Shown: piece after piece, positions 11,786 through 23,505 of the stretch
Numbering within the stretch: position 1 is the first letter of the stretch
Layout of the letters: each line of letters starts with the position of its first letter
From: Struthidea cinerea
Taxonomy: Eukaryota; Chordata; Aves; Passeriformes; Corcoracidae
DNA: 64,000 bases
Assembly: GCA_013397865.1 (NCBI GenBank)
Contig: VZTI01001771.1
Coordinates: 615,427-679,426, forward strand
Reading direction: 5' to 3'
Program-made: the position numbers and the translations under genes
Notes under the pieces: model-generated
Database searches by the model: none
Seen by the model: the letters and a program-made list of their open reading frames with translations, nothing else
What the model was told of the DNA's origin: nothing

Positions 11786-14700
11786 AGGATGTCAGTGCTT
11801 CGAAAAAAGCAAAGGTTTTGTTAAAAAAGTATTCGTTTTAAGAAGAGTGACACAATAGGGAAGTAACATTCCCTGTAGCCTGTAAATGGCTTCTGCAAAC
11901 ATAGTCTTCTTGCTGTTTAGCTTCATAATAACCATGCTAATCAGTGTTTCTGTTTAATTTGAAATACATATTCACTTTCCAGACAACACAGGAAAGAAGA
12001 GTGCATTTATTGTGCTTTTGGCAGGCTTGTAGGGATTCCTTTGAGTGGATAAGAACCTGCTTTTCTTCCAGGTAATTTGGACCATCTCCACTCATTTGAT
12101 TTTCACTATCACCAAAAAGTGATCCACATAGGAGCTCCATAAAGCTGCAAATTACAGTTCAGTTCAAATCCTTAAAGGCATTTCAAGTGCACATTGTAAC
12201 AGACTCATAGTAATCAAGCTGCAGAAAGACTCTTATAACAGCTATCTCTCTCTCCTTCTGAATTGCTGAGGAACAGGCAGATGTGGAAATTATGAGTAAT
12301 GTAATTGATGATCTTAAGGCTTTTAAATACCCAAGCTCTCAACAATCAAGATCTATTTGAGCTCAGAATCTAATAAGTAGTAAATACAATAGGTTTCAGT
12401 AGGATGTTTTATCAGGTCCTCTGCAGTGCTTCCCCCCTTCCTTCGCTTTTATGGGCAGCATTACCATCTAATCAGCAGACAAGTTGGAAAATGTTATTGT
12501 GACAGATAATCACTTTTAGTTCATCATATTTCATTTTGTTTGATATGTAGTTACTGTGAGTTCACTTATAATGCACATATTCAGAGGGTTTGTACCCAGT
12601 TTTTTTAAGCAGGTGAAAAAGAACGTAATGTTATCCCAATCTGTTTATTGTCAACTTATTTATTGTGTACCAAGAAAGACAAATGCTTGTACAAAACTCC
12701 CACAAATAATAAATTAATGCCCTATAGATTTCCCAGATGCCTTAATTTATGAACCTATTTTTCAGTAATGATGACAGCTCCAAGATTTATTCTGATTATG
12801 TAGTGAATAAATTCTAGAAGTACTTCTTCAACCCAGTGAAAAAACTGTACAGTGAAGAGTTAATTTCAATTTTTCATGTTTTCCTTTAATCTGCAGACCA
12901 GACTGAAAGAATCCTAAATTCTACATTATGTTTCAGCTAAAAAAATAAGAAAACATTTGTCAGTGAAGAACCCAGCTCATTCTATTACCATAGGTACAGA
13001 GCCTAACACCCTTGCTTACGTGTTAATTTATCCACATACAAAAAAACATGTTAGTGTGAGGTGAGTAAAAAATATTTGCACCACTGGAAAAAACTGCTAA
13101 ATCACATTTCTTCAGATTCTCTGAAAAGCAAAATGTGTTGCAGTTTTGCCTTTGATATTTCCTAGTTTGGTAGAATGAAAACAGAAGGCTTTTTTTTTTT
13201 TTTCCAAGAAAGAATATATTTTCACTGCAAAAAGGGACTTTTCTTTCAAAACAAGGGAAGGAAAACTGAGAAAACTCACATAGGCATGAAAAGGCACAAT
13301 TTTTTAAAGGGACGTTTTTTGGTTTTGCTACAATAATTAAAAAGTACTCTTTTTCTCTTAGATATAAAATCAGAATATTTGCCATTAACTGAGGCTTTAC
13401 AGGTGTCCTTCCTTCATGACATATGGAGCGGTCTAATACTGTTGAACTGTTCTTTTGGGGTATGTCCTGCCTGCAATAGGTTTCTTGCCAGGTGTTGAAC
13501 CAAATTCAGGTAATACAGTCAAACCTGTGGACATGTGAAATTGTCCTTGGGCCAGTTCAGACAGAAGTTAAAATCTGACACTCTGGTTTTGCTCAGGCTG
13601 GTGTTCCACTCAGCAATGAGGCACAAAGTAGTGAGCACTCTTAGATACTGGTAGTCTTCAGGTGCCAACATCTGGCTCCTCTTCCTGCAGGCAAAGAACA
13701 GGCATATGTGCCCTGGAAGACCTAACAAAGTGAATGGTACCTGTTAGGGCACGGTAACTTGGGTGTGTTTTTGCAATGTGTTCCTGGCTGTCCCAGTGCT
13801 ACAGGGGAAGTATCAGCCTCCATGGTCCTGCGGTCAGCGATCCTTGTCCAAAGTGTTGCCTGGATTAGCTCCACTGGCAGTGCAATGCAGGCAGTAAAAG
13901 ATCTGTCGATCCTACCCAACTCCAGCAATTTTCAAGGGGGCTGAAAATTCAGGAATCTACAGGAACCGCTCTGCAGCACCACTGCAGGCTGCTCCTGTAC
14001 AGCCATTTAGGCAAACCCGAAAACTCCTCCAAATTTTGAAAAATTTTGGAAGAACAAAGCGAAACAGAATCTGTTAGATTTCTTTACATTCAAAACCCGA
14101 AAGCTGTTGATATTTCTCAGAAAAGCATCTGAGGTCCAGAAGGGAGAAAATCCAGGGTGGTGGTCCTTGGTCAGCACTTGGGTTCAGATTTCTCTCCTGG
14201 AGAAGTGCTGTAAGGCCAGCACAGGCTCCAGCCACTGGCTTGTTGGGCAGCTATGATGGAGGAGAACATTATTTCCACCTGCACATGTCTGCAGTGAGGA
14301 GGGAGGGGAAGCTCTCTGTCAAGTGCCCTCCTGCACCAAAAAAGCTGTTAAGTCAGTGCATTCCATTTCCATGACCTTTGTTTCTGATGAATCAGCATCA
14401 TCTGTTGAAAAAAAAAAAAATCTCTGTTATAACATTTCCAACCTATTCAACCAGTTGCAAAATTATGGCTATTGCTATAAATGGTTTACATTGGAAATAA
14501 TCAGGAAAGTCAGCCCAAATTGAGTGTGCCTTGTAATAGGGAAACTGTATCATTTTAAGCCTCCTGGAGTACATAAAATTTCTCTGGCTTCCCTTGTTCT
14601 GAGTATTAGCCCTGCAATTTAGGACTGTGTTTGAAGCCTCACAGGTTGGGAGGTATGATACTAATGGATACATTGATTATGAATGCCTGGGTTAAATGAA

Positions 14701-17700
14701 CAATTATTAACTGGTGAATGAGAGAGTTAAAGAATTTCTTAGTTTGCTGTTGCTGTATTTCCCAGTGACAACAATGAAAGCAAGCAAAAGAATCTTTTTG
14801 GATGCAGGATTGTTTTTCCATGGATGAGGGATTACAGATTGGCTTTTTAACTTCAGCTTTTCCAAATAGTTTTTCAGTTATTTAATTTACTCTACATGGA
14901 GTCTATTGATTATTCAAGTTGGCAGTCAATTTTATAGGGCACCCTGCTGTTTCTTTGCTTAATGTAGTCAATGATTGTAATTGCTTGATCAGTGCAGCCC
15001 ATGAAATAGGTTTTGTGTCTTTTTTACAATGCATTGATGGCTTTATCTGATGCAGTCTTGGCAGGGTCTAGGTTTTACAGCACGATCCTGAACTCCCAGA
15101 GGTCTCTAGATTAATGGCTATGGCTTTCTGTTGGAGCTGCTGATACTACTCTCCAGAATGTATTCACACATCTGGCATGCCACACTTGGCAGTTGTGCCA
15201 GCTTTTTGTTGCGCAGTTACAGAATATCTCACCAGTGCCTAGTTAACTGTTTTCACTAAGGGAATGAGATAAAAAGCCATCCACAGAGTTGTTGGCACAC
15301 GCTCTGTGTCATTGTAATCACAAATTTTTAATTTTTCTATTACACTTTTTATACGGCCAATTGATGTTTAGAAACAACAAAATATGCGTGATATTTGTTG
15401 TATGAACTCTGATTTGATTCCTCAAAAGATTCCAAGCTCATTGTGTTTTCCTGCAAACGTCCCATTAACACTTTATTTCCAAAAAGAGGAATGAGCTTTC
15501 TGTTGTATTGTCAGCAAATAAATGGATTAAAATTACATCTCTCTGGTTCAAATTTTTCTACAAACAGAAGGAAAGAAAATGTAGTTGGAAGAGCGGCAAG
15601 AGGAACCTCGTGACCTTGCCTATGAGTGAAGTAATTCTTTTGTCTTTCGTTGGTTCATGTTAAATTACTTAAGCTTCATTTAGCTCTGCTTGAAAGTCAG
15701 TGTTTCATATTTGGTAGAATTTGAATCGTATTATTAGGAATGTAAAACATAGTCCTAATAAGCAGGCCAAGAAAATGTAATGAAATATGCAACACAGGTG
15801 CATAAATCCATGGACAATATAATTATACAGCACACATACACTATTTACAGTGCCTAAGGTGACATCCTGCCAAAAATGTAAAAGTGTGATAGATTTTGGA
15901 CCAGCTGTGGTATGAACTGATTTCCTCAGCTGAGCTTGACATAGAAACTGGACATATGCAACCCCTATATTAATTCTTTTCTCTCCAGGTAGTAAACTGT
16001 AAATGCATAATGCATCTTTGTGTAGAAAAGGTCAACTGAGAAGACATCTGGAATTCAATATTTAAAATTCCAAGTCTGTCTTTCCACTGAAATCTTACTT
16101 ATGTTGGGCAATAACACAGGAATCATATACATGTATGTGCACAATATTAATAACTCACAAACCATGTGTTAACAATAAATAGCCTCAATAAAGTCTGTCA
16201 CGAGGAAAAATAATGAGAATAACATGGGAAAATCTTTCAGTGTAAAGGCCATTGTCTTGATATCACTATTGGAATATTTTATGATTTTATGATTTCTGAT
16301 GATTTTAGTGCAGTGAAATCCAGTCATGCTTTAGAGGCCCATCCCAAAAACTTTTATGCATGTAAGTAACGGCTCATGCAAACTGTTCCATGGAATTTGT
16401 TTGTCCCCATTTTATCATTGTCAAGGCATTAAACAGATGGCTCCTCTCCTTCAAATACTACAAATGAAATGCTTCCTTGGATGTTCTTTTCCATTATGAG
16501 AAACTTATTACTTTTAATTTAATATTATCTTGAATCGTTGGCTTGAAGGATTAAGGATCTTTAGCATGGAATATGTAAACTCACAGGAATGAACAGCCAA
16601 ATGCCAGCATCAAAAGTCTTACCAGAAGACTATCAAACACAGCTGTATAGTTTCCCTTCAATCATGGAAAAAAGATACCATCACCTTTCCATGTTTCCAG
16701 ATTTTCTGAGCAGTGGTCATGCTTTTAAGTGTAAAAAACACCAAAAATCCTGTGTAGAAGTCTACATTGAACTTCAGTCTTTTTCTGTACACTAATAATT
16801 TATGGCTTCTGGAGTTGGAATGTTTTTCTTTTTACCCTTGATGAAACAATAAATAAGAGTAGCATAATTTCTTTAACAAATGGCAAGAAAATCAAGGGGA
16901 ATCTGAGAAATATGGATGGTGCAAAAAGGAAAAAGAAACCACCGCAAACTCATTTTTATACTGTACCTTTCAGAGCAGCACATTCTGCCTTTTTTTTACA
17001 CACTCTATTTTGCCACTGAAAATGAAAGGTGGAGAAGTAGGATGACAAACACTGACAGATGAAAACATTGAAACAAATACGTTAACATTTTCTGCAACAT
17101 TTTTTCTCTTAAAATTCACTTGCAAAAACACTCTGTGTTTCAATTGCTTACTTCTCCTACTGTGACTAAGTAGATACTGCTATTAATACTCAAGATAACC
17201 TGATAAACCTCAGTGGAAAGCACCATGCCTGTTTTGGGCTAAACTTTGTACGTTCACTCAGACAATGATTGGACCTTTCCTGAAGCAGGCAGCACCTACA
17301 GTAGAGCAGAAATCAACTCAGTATTGTATGAAGAGTCTTACATGAGGTATCTGTGAATATGATGGGTATCAGGTTCAGTCAGTCCTACCCCATAAACCCA
17401 GTGGGCATTTTGCTGTGACTTTTAAAGGAGGCAGAAGTTAATCTATACTTCTTTACTGCATGCTATATTTGCTGAATTGTCTTGGAGCGTTGAATTGATC
17501 TTGAGTTTTGTAAATCTGATGCAAAATACTCTGCCCCACTCACTTTCTCTTTCACATTCACAATTAATTCTTCACATGACATCTGGCTCTTTCAATGTTG
17601 TCTCTCTGTGTTTGAAAGTCGGTCCTAGAAAGCAAAAGGTAACTATTCCTCTTTCTTGTCATTAAATGATTTCTGAAATTCCAGACTTCTGGTCAAGGCA

Positions 17701-20105
17701 CCACATGTAGGAACTGCATGGACCAGCAAGGACCCTTAGATGGACCCTTAGCTTTTCTTGTCAGCCTTGCGTGGCAGCCCCTGGTTGTCACTTGTGATCT
17801 GTAAATGTTATAGAATATCGGATGGCTCAGGACAGAATTGTCACAGTTGTCTGAATTTGCTTAAGCAAGCTCAGAATTGTTTTGCTAATTTTATTTTTGC
17901 CATAACTAAGAACATAGCTAAGACATATATGACTGAATATCCCTGAAAAATAATCTTCTGAAGCAAATTATTCATATCAATATACTCCATATGCTGTAAA
18001 TAATAACAATTAAAACTACTGGTTCTTAGTTTGCTTGTTCAATCTGTGTGGTAATTTTTTTTACATATGGGTCCAAGACACAAAATCGACATCTTGAATG
18101 TGGCCAGCTTTTGCTTTCCATCACAGTTTGTTTAAAGGACAGGTAGGTAGCCCATAAAGTACAAGTGCATTGATGTGTTCCTTGGGACAGATCCCACTTC
18201 CAGCAAAACCAGCAGGAGAGGACTTTTGTCAATGAATTAAATGTAAATATCATGTTGGAATAGACCAAGAGTCAATCAAATTAAAAACAAGTTAAATGGT
18301 TTAGATAAAAAGCAGGGCCTTTTCTTTAATTTTAAATTCTGCATGTAAAAGGCAAATGATAGGAAAAAACCTTCTTATGCCTTGAAACTCAGACTAACTT
18401 AATCTAAATTTTGTTGGTCTTTTACATTTCCGTACCCTTACCCCCCTCCCCATAAGCTGCAATCTTCTCATGAGGGCAAAGAATCTATAGCCTCCATTGG
18501 TTAGGAAGCTGAGAAGGATGATTCACTTGATGAATTCTTGTCCCAAGTATTACTTTTGTAAGTGTAAATATTACATTTCAGCACTCAAGAGCTCAAAAAT
18601 AATCTTTATTCTTGAAATATTTATACATAAAGAGCATTACTGAAATAGGAGTGCTTGATTACTTGGATTGGGTTACATGATTGTGACATACTTATTTTTA
18701 GTCCTTGTGCTGAATGGTAACAGGAGACAGAGATTAAAAAAAAAAAATAAGGAGGATAGATTCATTGCTGGAGAATGTTAACTGTTAAACAACTCACGTG
18801 CTTCTACAAGGGGGAGATGGCACTCCTTGAGTTTCAGATTTCTGGTGCATCCGATATTTGCTTGTATTTGGAACAGTTCATATTGTGCTACACAAAGCAT
18901 GAAGTTGGGCACAGTACTCCCTTGCCACGTAAGGTAGTGCAGATATACTGAAACGAGACAGACACAGTGACCTTGAAGACTCAGTAGAATAAGTAAAGAA
19001 GAGGAGTGAGCAAAGAATCCCCTGTGCCTCAGTAGCTGGTGCATGGAGCTGCCTCTCAGCAGAGGGAACCAGGGCAGTGCTCAGAGCACTGCATTATCTG
19101 TCCTGTTCCTATCAGACCACATACCATAGTCACCATCCCAGGTAATTACTTTGCTGGCACACGTTGGAGTTTTTCCATCTGAGCTGTTTCCTGCAGGTAC
19201 ATTGCCATCAATCAGGCTTGTCCTTGAAGGCTTAATGATATAGAATTGCTGGGCATTTATGGGATATGCTCATGCCATTATCAGACGAGTTATCTAAACT
19301 TTTGCTTTTAGTCAGATCATTCCAGATTGATCCATCTTTCTAACAATACTTCAGCTGTTAATTGAATATGGGCAGTAATGTTTTCCATGTTTCTTAATTA
19401 TTTTACTCTTCTGAACCAGGTTCCTTTAGTGGATATTTATTTATTCAGCCACAAAGATGCATACACTTACTGGCTGAAGCTGTATGAGCTCTAAAAACCT
19501 GTCTGTCTCTGCTGAAAGCATGGCCCTGCTTTGAAAAGAGCCTGTGAGAGCTGCACAGAACAGACCCAAGTCTCTCATGCCAGTGATTTTCATATCAAGT
19601 GTGTTTGGTTTACAAATATAGAGTGATTTCTCTAATTGCAAGTCCTTGTTCTCTCTTACCTGTCATCATCACCAACAACAAAGTCCTCTTAAGCTCAGTT
19701 GCCTTGTTGTCCATTGTATCCAGAGACGGTCCTTAATGACACCTGTGCAAAACCATGGACTCCTCTGGGCTCAGGCAGTTGGAAGGGATAAGGATTGCTA
19801 GTGATCCTTTAGAAAACGTGTGAACGATTGAGCCTCCAGCCTGTGTAGCAAGAGAAAATGGTAGAAGTGGCTTTTTCTGTCACTTGTCTGAGCAGATTGT
19901 TCCAAGTTCACAGAAGGAATAAATCTGCTTTCCATTATCTGGAGAAGAACATCATGTATTTTCAGGAAATCAGGATAGCTCCCATATACCACCATCACAT
20001 GGCTTTGGGGAAGGATGTCAGTGATGGGGTATCAGCACTCTGATGACACCAGGGCCTTTCCTCCAGATTGTGTTTAAAAAAAAACAGGTACAGGCTTTGC
20101 AACAG
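11786..20105. other. Long stretch of non-coding unique DNA
   Basis: About 8 kb with no supported gene. The longest frame is about 120 codons on the minus strand near 13023-13385. It is built around T/A runs at 13191-13203 and gives a lysine/phenylalanine-rich chance product, with a second frame open over the same bases. A slightly more GC-rich patch at 13720-14320 also reads in both directions without family resemblance. A-runs occur near 14407-14420 and 18735-18747. No known repeat was recognised. Confidence 0.5.
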
Positions 20106-20125
20106 AAAAAAAAAAAAAAAAAAAA
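20106..20125 (+). repeat. Poly(A) run of 20
   Basis: Twenty consecutive A residues follow aacag. No AATAAA or ATTAAA lies within about 40 bases upstream, so this does not look like the tail of a retroposed transcript. It is most simply a mononucleotide microsatellite. It causes lysine-rich and phenylalanine-rich chance frames on the two strands. Confidence 0.9.
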
Positions 20126-20765
20126 GAGCAGCCAGGCAAATCTCTTCTTTGGTGTTTGTTTAGCTTTGAAAGACTTGCCTGAAGGTTCATTGGCGTTCCT
20201 GCTGCAGACAGTTTGTGCCTGGGCTTTCTTGCAGAAAAAAAGGGGGATTTTCCAGGCACGTCAATATGTCCTTGGCTGCACAGATACCTTTCATACAAAA
20301 GGCAGTTACAGTTTCTCCCACTTCACAAACAGTTGCTCCTTACTTATGCGCACTGGCGCAGCTTCACCCCGCGGTGTTTAACTGGTGCTGTTTATGATGG
20401 TTTTATTCTTACCAGTTTCTCTGATATACTCTCACCTTGTCAATACTGTCATGCAGTTCTCCAGCAAGAGGGTTTTTTAGCTGATTTTCTCTATCTGTAG
20501 GTGCTTTGTCCTCATCGTTTCACGACTGCACTGACTTTGTCTGCCTGCCAGTCATCAATAATTTTTGAATCATTGGCCAAGTGCAACCCAAGATAGTAAT
20601 GTCTGTCTCAAAGGCAAGAAACCCCCACATATTTTCTGGAACTTGGTGACAGGGGAAGAAGCGAGACTTGAGCAAGACCCTGCAGAGAGGAAAGGCTGCA
20701 GAGTGAGCTCAGGCCATACCTTTTCTGCCTGACCACAGATCTGTGAGCTCAGTGCCAGGGATGGG
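20126..20765. other. Non-coding DNA upstream of the CR1 element
   Basis: Overlapping short frames of 60-112 codons exist on both strands around 20043-20500 but share the same bases and start at or inside the poly(A) run. No protein or RNA gene is supported. The junction with the CR1 element is approximate, because CR1 copies are 5'-truncated and rarely leave target duplications. Confidence 0.45.
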
Positions 20766-20868
20766 TGACAGCCTGTGACATAGGGTCAACCCTGGGGAAA
20801 GACAGGGTTATACTAGGAGAAGTTGACATCCCAAGGCTTGGACAGGCACATTCTGGGTTAAAAACTGG

Positions 20869-21987
20869 ATGGATGGCCAGACCCAGAGGGTGGTGATAAG
20901 TGGTGCTACCTCCTGTTGGCAGCACAGTGGTGTTCCCCAAGGCTCAGTATTGGGGCCAGTTTGTTTAATATCTTTGTTGACGATCTGGACGAGGGGATTG
21001 AATACACCCTCATTGAGTTTGCTGGTGACACTAAGTTGGTCAGGACTGTTGACCTGCTGGAGGGTAAGAAAGCTCTGCAGAGGGATCTTGAGAGGCTGGA
21101 TTGATGGGCTGAGGACAACAGTATAAGCTTCAACAAGGCCAAGTCCTGCACTTGAGTCTCGATAACCCCAGGCAGCACTATAGGCTTGGGGCAGAGCAGC
21201 TAGGTAGTGCTCCAGAGAAAAGGACCTGGGGCTGCTGGTCAACACTGGATGAACCTGAGCCAGTGCTTGCCCAGGTGGCCAAGAAGGCCAGTGGCATCCT
21301 GGCCTGTATCACCAACAGTGTGGCCAGCAGGACCAGATCAGTGACTGTCCCCCTGTACTCGGCTGCGCCTCAAGTGCTGTGTCCGGTTCTGGGCTCCTTA
21401 CTACAAAAAGGATATTGAGGTGCTGGAGCATGTCCAGAGAAGGGCAATGGACTCGGCGAAGGGTCTGGAGACTAAGTCTTATGAAGAGTGGCTGAGGGAG
21501 CTGAGGTTGTTTAGCCTGGAGAAAAGGAGGCTCAGGGAGGACCCTATTGCTCTGTATAACTGTCTGAGAGCAGGTTGTAGCCAGGTGGGGGTTGATCCCT
21601 TCTCCCAGGTAACCAGCGACAAGGCAAGAAGAAGTGGCCTCACGCTGTGCCAGGGAAGGTTCAGGTTNCTCGGCGAAGGGTCTGGAGACTAAGTCTTATG
21701 AAGAGTGGCTGAGGGAGCTGAGGTTGTTTAGCCTGGAGAAAAGGAGGCTCAGGGAGGACCCTATTGCTCTGTATAACTGTCTGAGAGCAGGTTGTAGCCA
21801 GGTGGGGGTTGATCCCTTCTCCCAGGTAACCAGCGACAAGGCAAGAAGAAGTGGCCTCACGCTGTGCCAGGGAAGGTTCAGGTTGAACATCAGGAGGAGC
21901 TTCTTTACTGAAAGGGTTGTTAAGCTTTGGAACAGGCTGCCCAGGGAAGTGGTGGAGTCACCACCCCTGGAGGTGTTCAAGAAATAA
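20869..21987 (+). pseudogene. Broken CR1 ORF2 (reverse transcriptase C-terminal part)
   Basis: The coding remains of CR1 ORF2 cover the last part of the reverse transcriptase and the C-terminal tail. The endonuclease domain and the N-terminal RT motifs are missing because of 5' truncation. Reading frame changes occur near 20950-20970 and 21105-21150, and another near 21410-21420. The first catalytic aspartate of the FADD box is glycine (codon ggt, 21024-21026). The tail LRELRLFSLEKRRLRE appears twice because of the duplication around the N. This is a transposon relic, not a host gene. Confidence 0.88.
21452..21884 (+). repeat. 216-bp exact direct duplication around an N
   Basis: Bases 21452-21667 and 21669-21884 are identical over 216 positions, and the only base between them is an N at 21668. 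Each copy spans the LRELRLFSLEKRRLRE part of the CR1 tail. CR1 elements do not carry this segment twice. The arrangement fits a failed merge of two contigs or reads that overlapped by 216 bases and were joined with a one-base gap. A true tandem duplication would be expected to show at least some divergence in an element this old. Confidence 0.95.
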
Positions 21988-22106
21988 CTGGATGTGGCAC
22001 TTAGTGCAATGGTTTAGTTGACTTGGTGGTGTTCAGTGAAATGTTGGACTCAATGATCCAGAAGGTCTTTTCTACCCTAAGGGATTCTATAAGTCTGTTA
22101 TTCTAG

Positions 22107-23414
22107 GGTTGTGCAGAGAGCTCTGGAGAATGCATGCAGGAATAGGGCTAGTGTAATGCAGGGCAACACAGGTTAAATTCTGACCATGATACTTTTGGGT
22201 ACCCACTGAGATTTTTTGCTATTATTCTTTTCACATAATAGGAACAAGAAGCTTGTTGACCTGGCAGAGAATGGCTACTCCTCAGCACATTGGTCATCCT
22301 CCCACCAGTGGTCATGAATGAGGTCCCATGGTGGGCACCCAGTGAAGACCACCCTGCTCTGCAGCCTAAGGCCAGCCCCACAGAGGTCTGCATGGAAGAC
22401 ATCTTGAGGTGTATAACACATCATGGTGCAGACTTTACTGGCTGTTAACCCCTTGCAAATTGTGTCCGTGGAGGCTGCGGACCCTTCTCTAATTCAAGTG
22501 TGTCAGCAGGTCCCTGTGCCATCCCCAGCACAGACACCAGCCTGCCTCTCAGTGTCTCCTAGTCTCCTCTTCAAAGCCCGTATGCAAGGCTCACAGAAGC
22601 AGGGATGAGCATTGCACACTCATGAATAAGTGTAATTGAAATTCTGTTCATAGCTATTTGGAGGGAAAAAAATTGCTAGTGTAATTAAAATGCACAGGGG
22701 AAAGAGAAGTAGCCTGTACAGACACATTATGTTACACAGCACCCACCCAGACAAAGGTCTTTGTCTATAAAAAGCTCAAATATATCTGAGATAATTGCTG
22801 TTCATTGATTGTGCCTCTGAAGTGGAGTCATTCTGGCATATTCCACCTTGAGGCTGTCTTATGCATTTCTTTGAAAGGGAAAAATTCAAAAGTTCAAGTA
22901 AAGACACAAGTTCAGTCAAATACGTGGCAGTAAAATCTTGATTTACAGCATTAAGGTTACTTTCAGCTGACCTAGCCCTGAGTGGTGCTGGGCAGTTTTG
23001 TCTGATCTTGTGTTAATGCTGTTAGCCTGTGTTTACTAAATGATTTAGCACTGAAATGTTGGGAGTTGCCAAATATTTGTCTTCTGTCCTTTATGAATAT
23101 TTGAACAGCTCTTTCCTCAGCCCACTCTGAATGCAGAAAAGGGTGTTAAAAGTATCACACTCCGTAGTGTTGCTTTGCGGAGGCTGCAGACCAACAACAT
23201 TCTTGCATCAGTGACGCCTTTGGCGCTGTACTAAATAAACCAAAGGTAGGAGCACAAAAAATGTGCTTGATAATGTGCTTGCATCTTGCTTCTTGTGTCC
23301 TACAGAAATTCATATCTGAAAATAGAGGTCTTTAATTGGTGTATAATTTTTTGCTCCCTCTCCTTCTAAATATAAAAGCATTAAATAACCCCTAGTTGGA
23401 CCCATTTTATGCTG
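22107..23414. other. Non-coding DNA
   Basis: No gene or recognisable repeat is seen between the CR1 3' end and the MIR-like remnant. Frames of 61-84 codons occur on both strands between 22148 and 22608 without domain resemblance. A ggaggctgcggacc / ggaggctgcagacc word occurs at about 22469-22482 and 23179-23192, too short to call a repeat. Confidence 0.5.
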
Positions 23415-23505
23415 AAGGCAACACCCAAAAAGGATGGGAACCTGAGTTCGAACCCAGACTTCATCACAGATGTGTGAGATGAACTTGAGCATGTCTCCAT
23501 GGTGT
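23415..23505 (+). mobile_element. Probable MIR-type SINE remnant
   Basis: The segment contains gagttcgaacccagacttc (23444-23462), which has the RNA polymerase III B-box form GTTCGAACC. It is followed by atcacagatgtgtgagatgaacttgagcatg, resembling the MIR sequence that runs from the tRNA-derived head into the conserved core (TGTGTGAcCTTGgGCAaGT). Order and spacing fit MIR on the plus strand. It is heavily diverged and could be mistaken. A search with a MIR profile would decide. Confidence 0.5.

Larger units (their letters stand above)
20766..22106 (+). mobile_element. CR1 LINE, 5'-truncated, inactive
   Basis: This is the 3' part of a chicken-repeat-1 non-LTR retrotransposon. The reverse-transcriptase core reads GVPQGSVLGP near 20929-20958, then after a frameshift FNIFVDDLDEGIEYT (about 20964-21008) and FAGDTKL (about 21018-21038). 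Later come WAED, VAKKASGILACI, VASRTRSVTVPLYSA, YEEWLRELRLFSLEKRRLRE and finally LWNRLPREVVESPPLEVFKK before the stop. The 3' UTR ends in imperfect attctat-type repeats near 22083-22106, typical of CR1 ends. The catalytic F-A-D-D motif is F-A-G-D, and there are frameshifts and stops (for example TGA near 21102), so it cannot make a working enzyme. An exact 216-bp duplication around an N inflates its length. Truncation at the 5' end is the usual CR1 state. Confidence 0.93.

Noticed and set aside
20106..20125. Poly(A) tail of a retroposed transcript
   Set aside because: No polyadenylation signal is present upstream at a suitable distance.
20043..20381. 112-codon plus-strand frame with a lysine stretch
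   Set aside because: The lysines come from the 20-base A run, other frames are open over the same bases, and there is no domain.
20808..21245. 145-codon minus-strand frame
   Set aside because: Antisense shadow of the CR1 reverse-transcriptase region.
21452..21884. Genuine tandem duplication within the CR1 element
   Set aside because: Zero differences over 216 bases plus a single N between copies fits an assembly join far better.
23444..23462. tRNA gene suggested by the B-box-like word
   Set aside because: No A box, anticodon arm or acceptor pairing is visible. A SINE remnant fits better.
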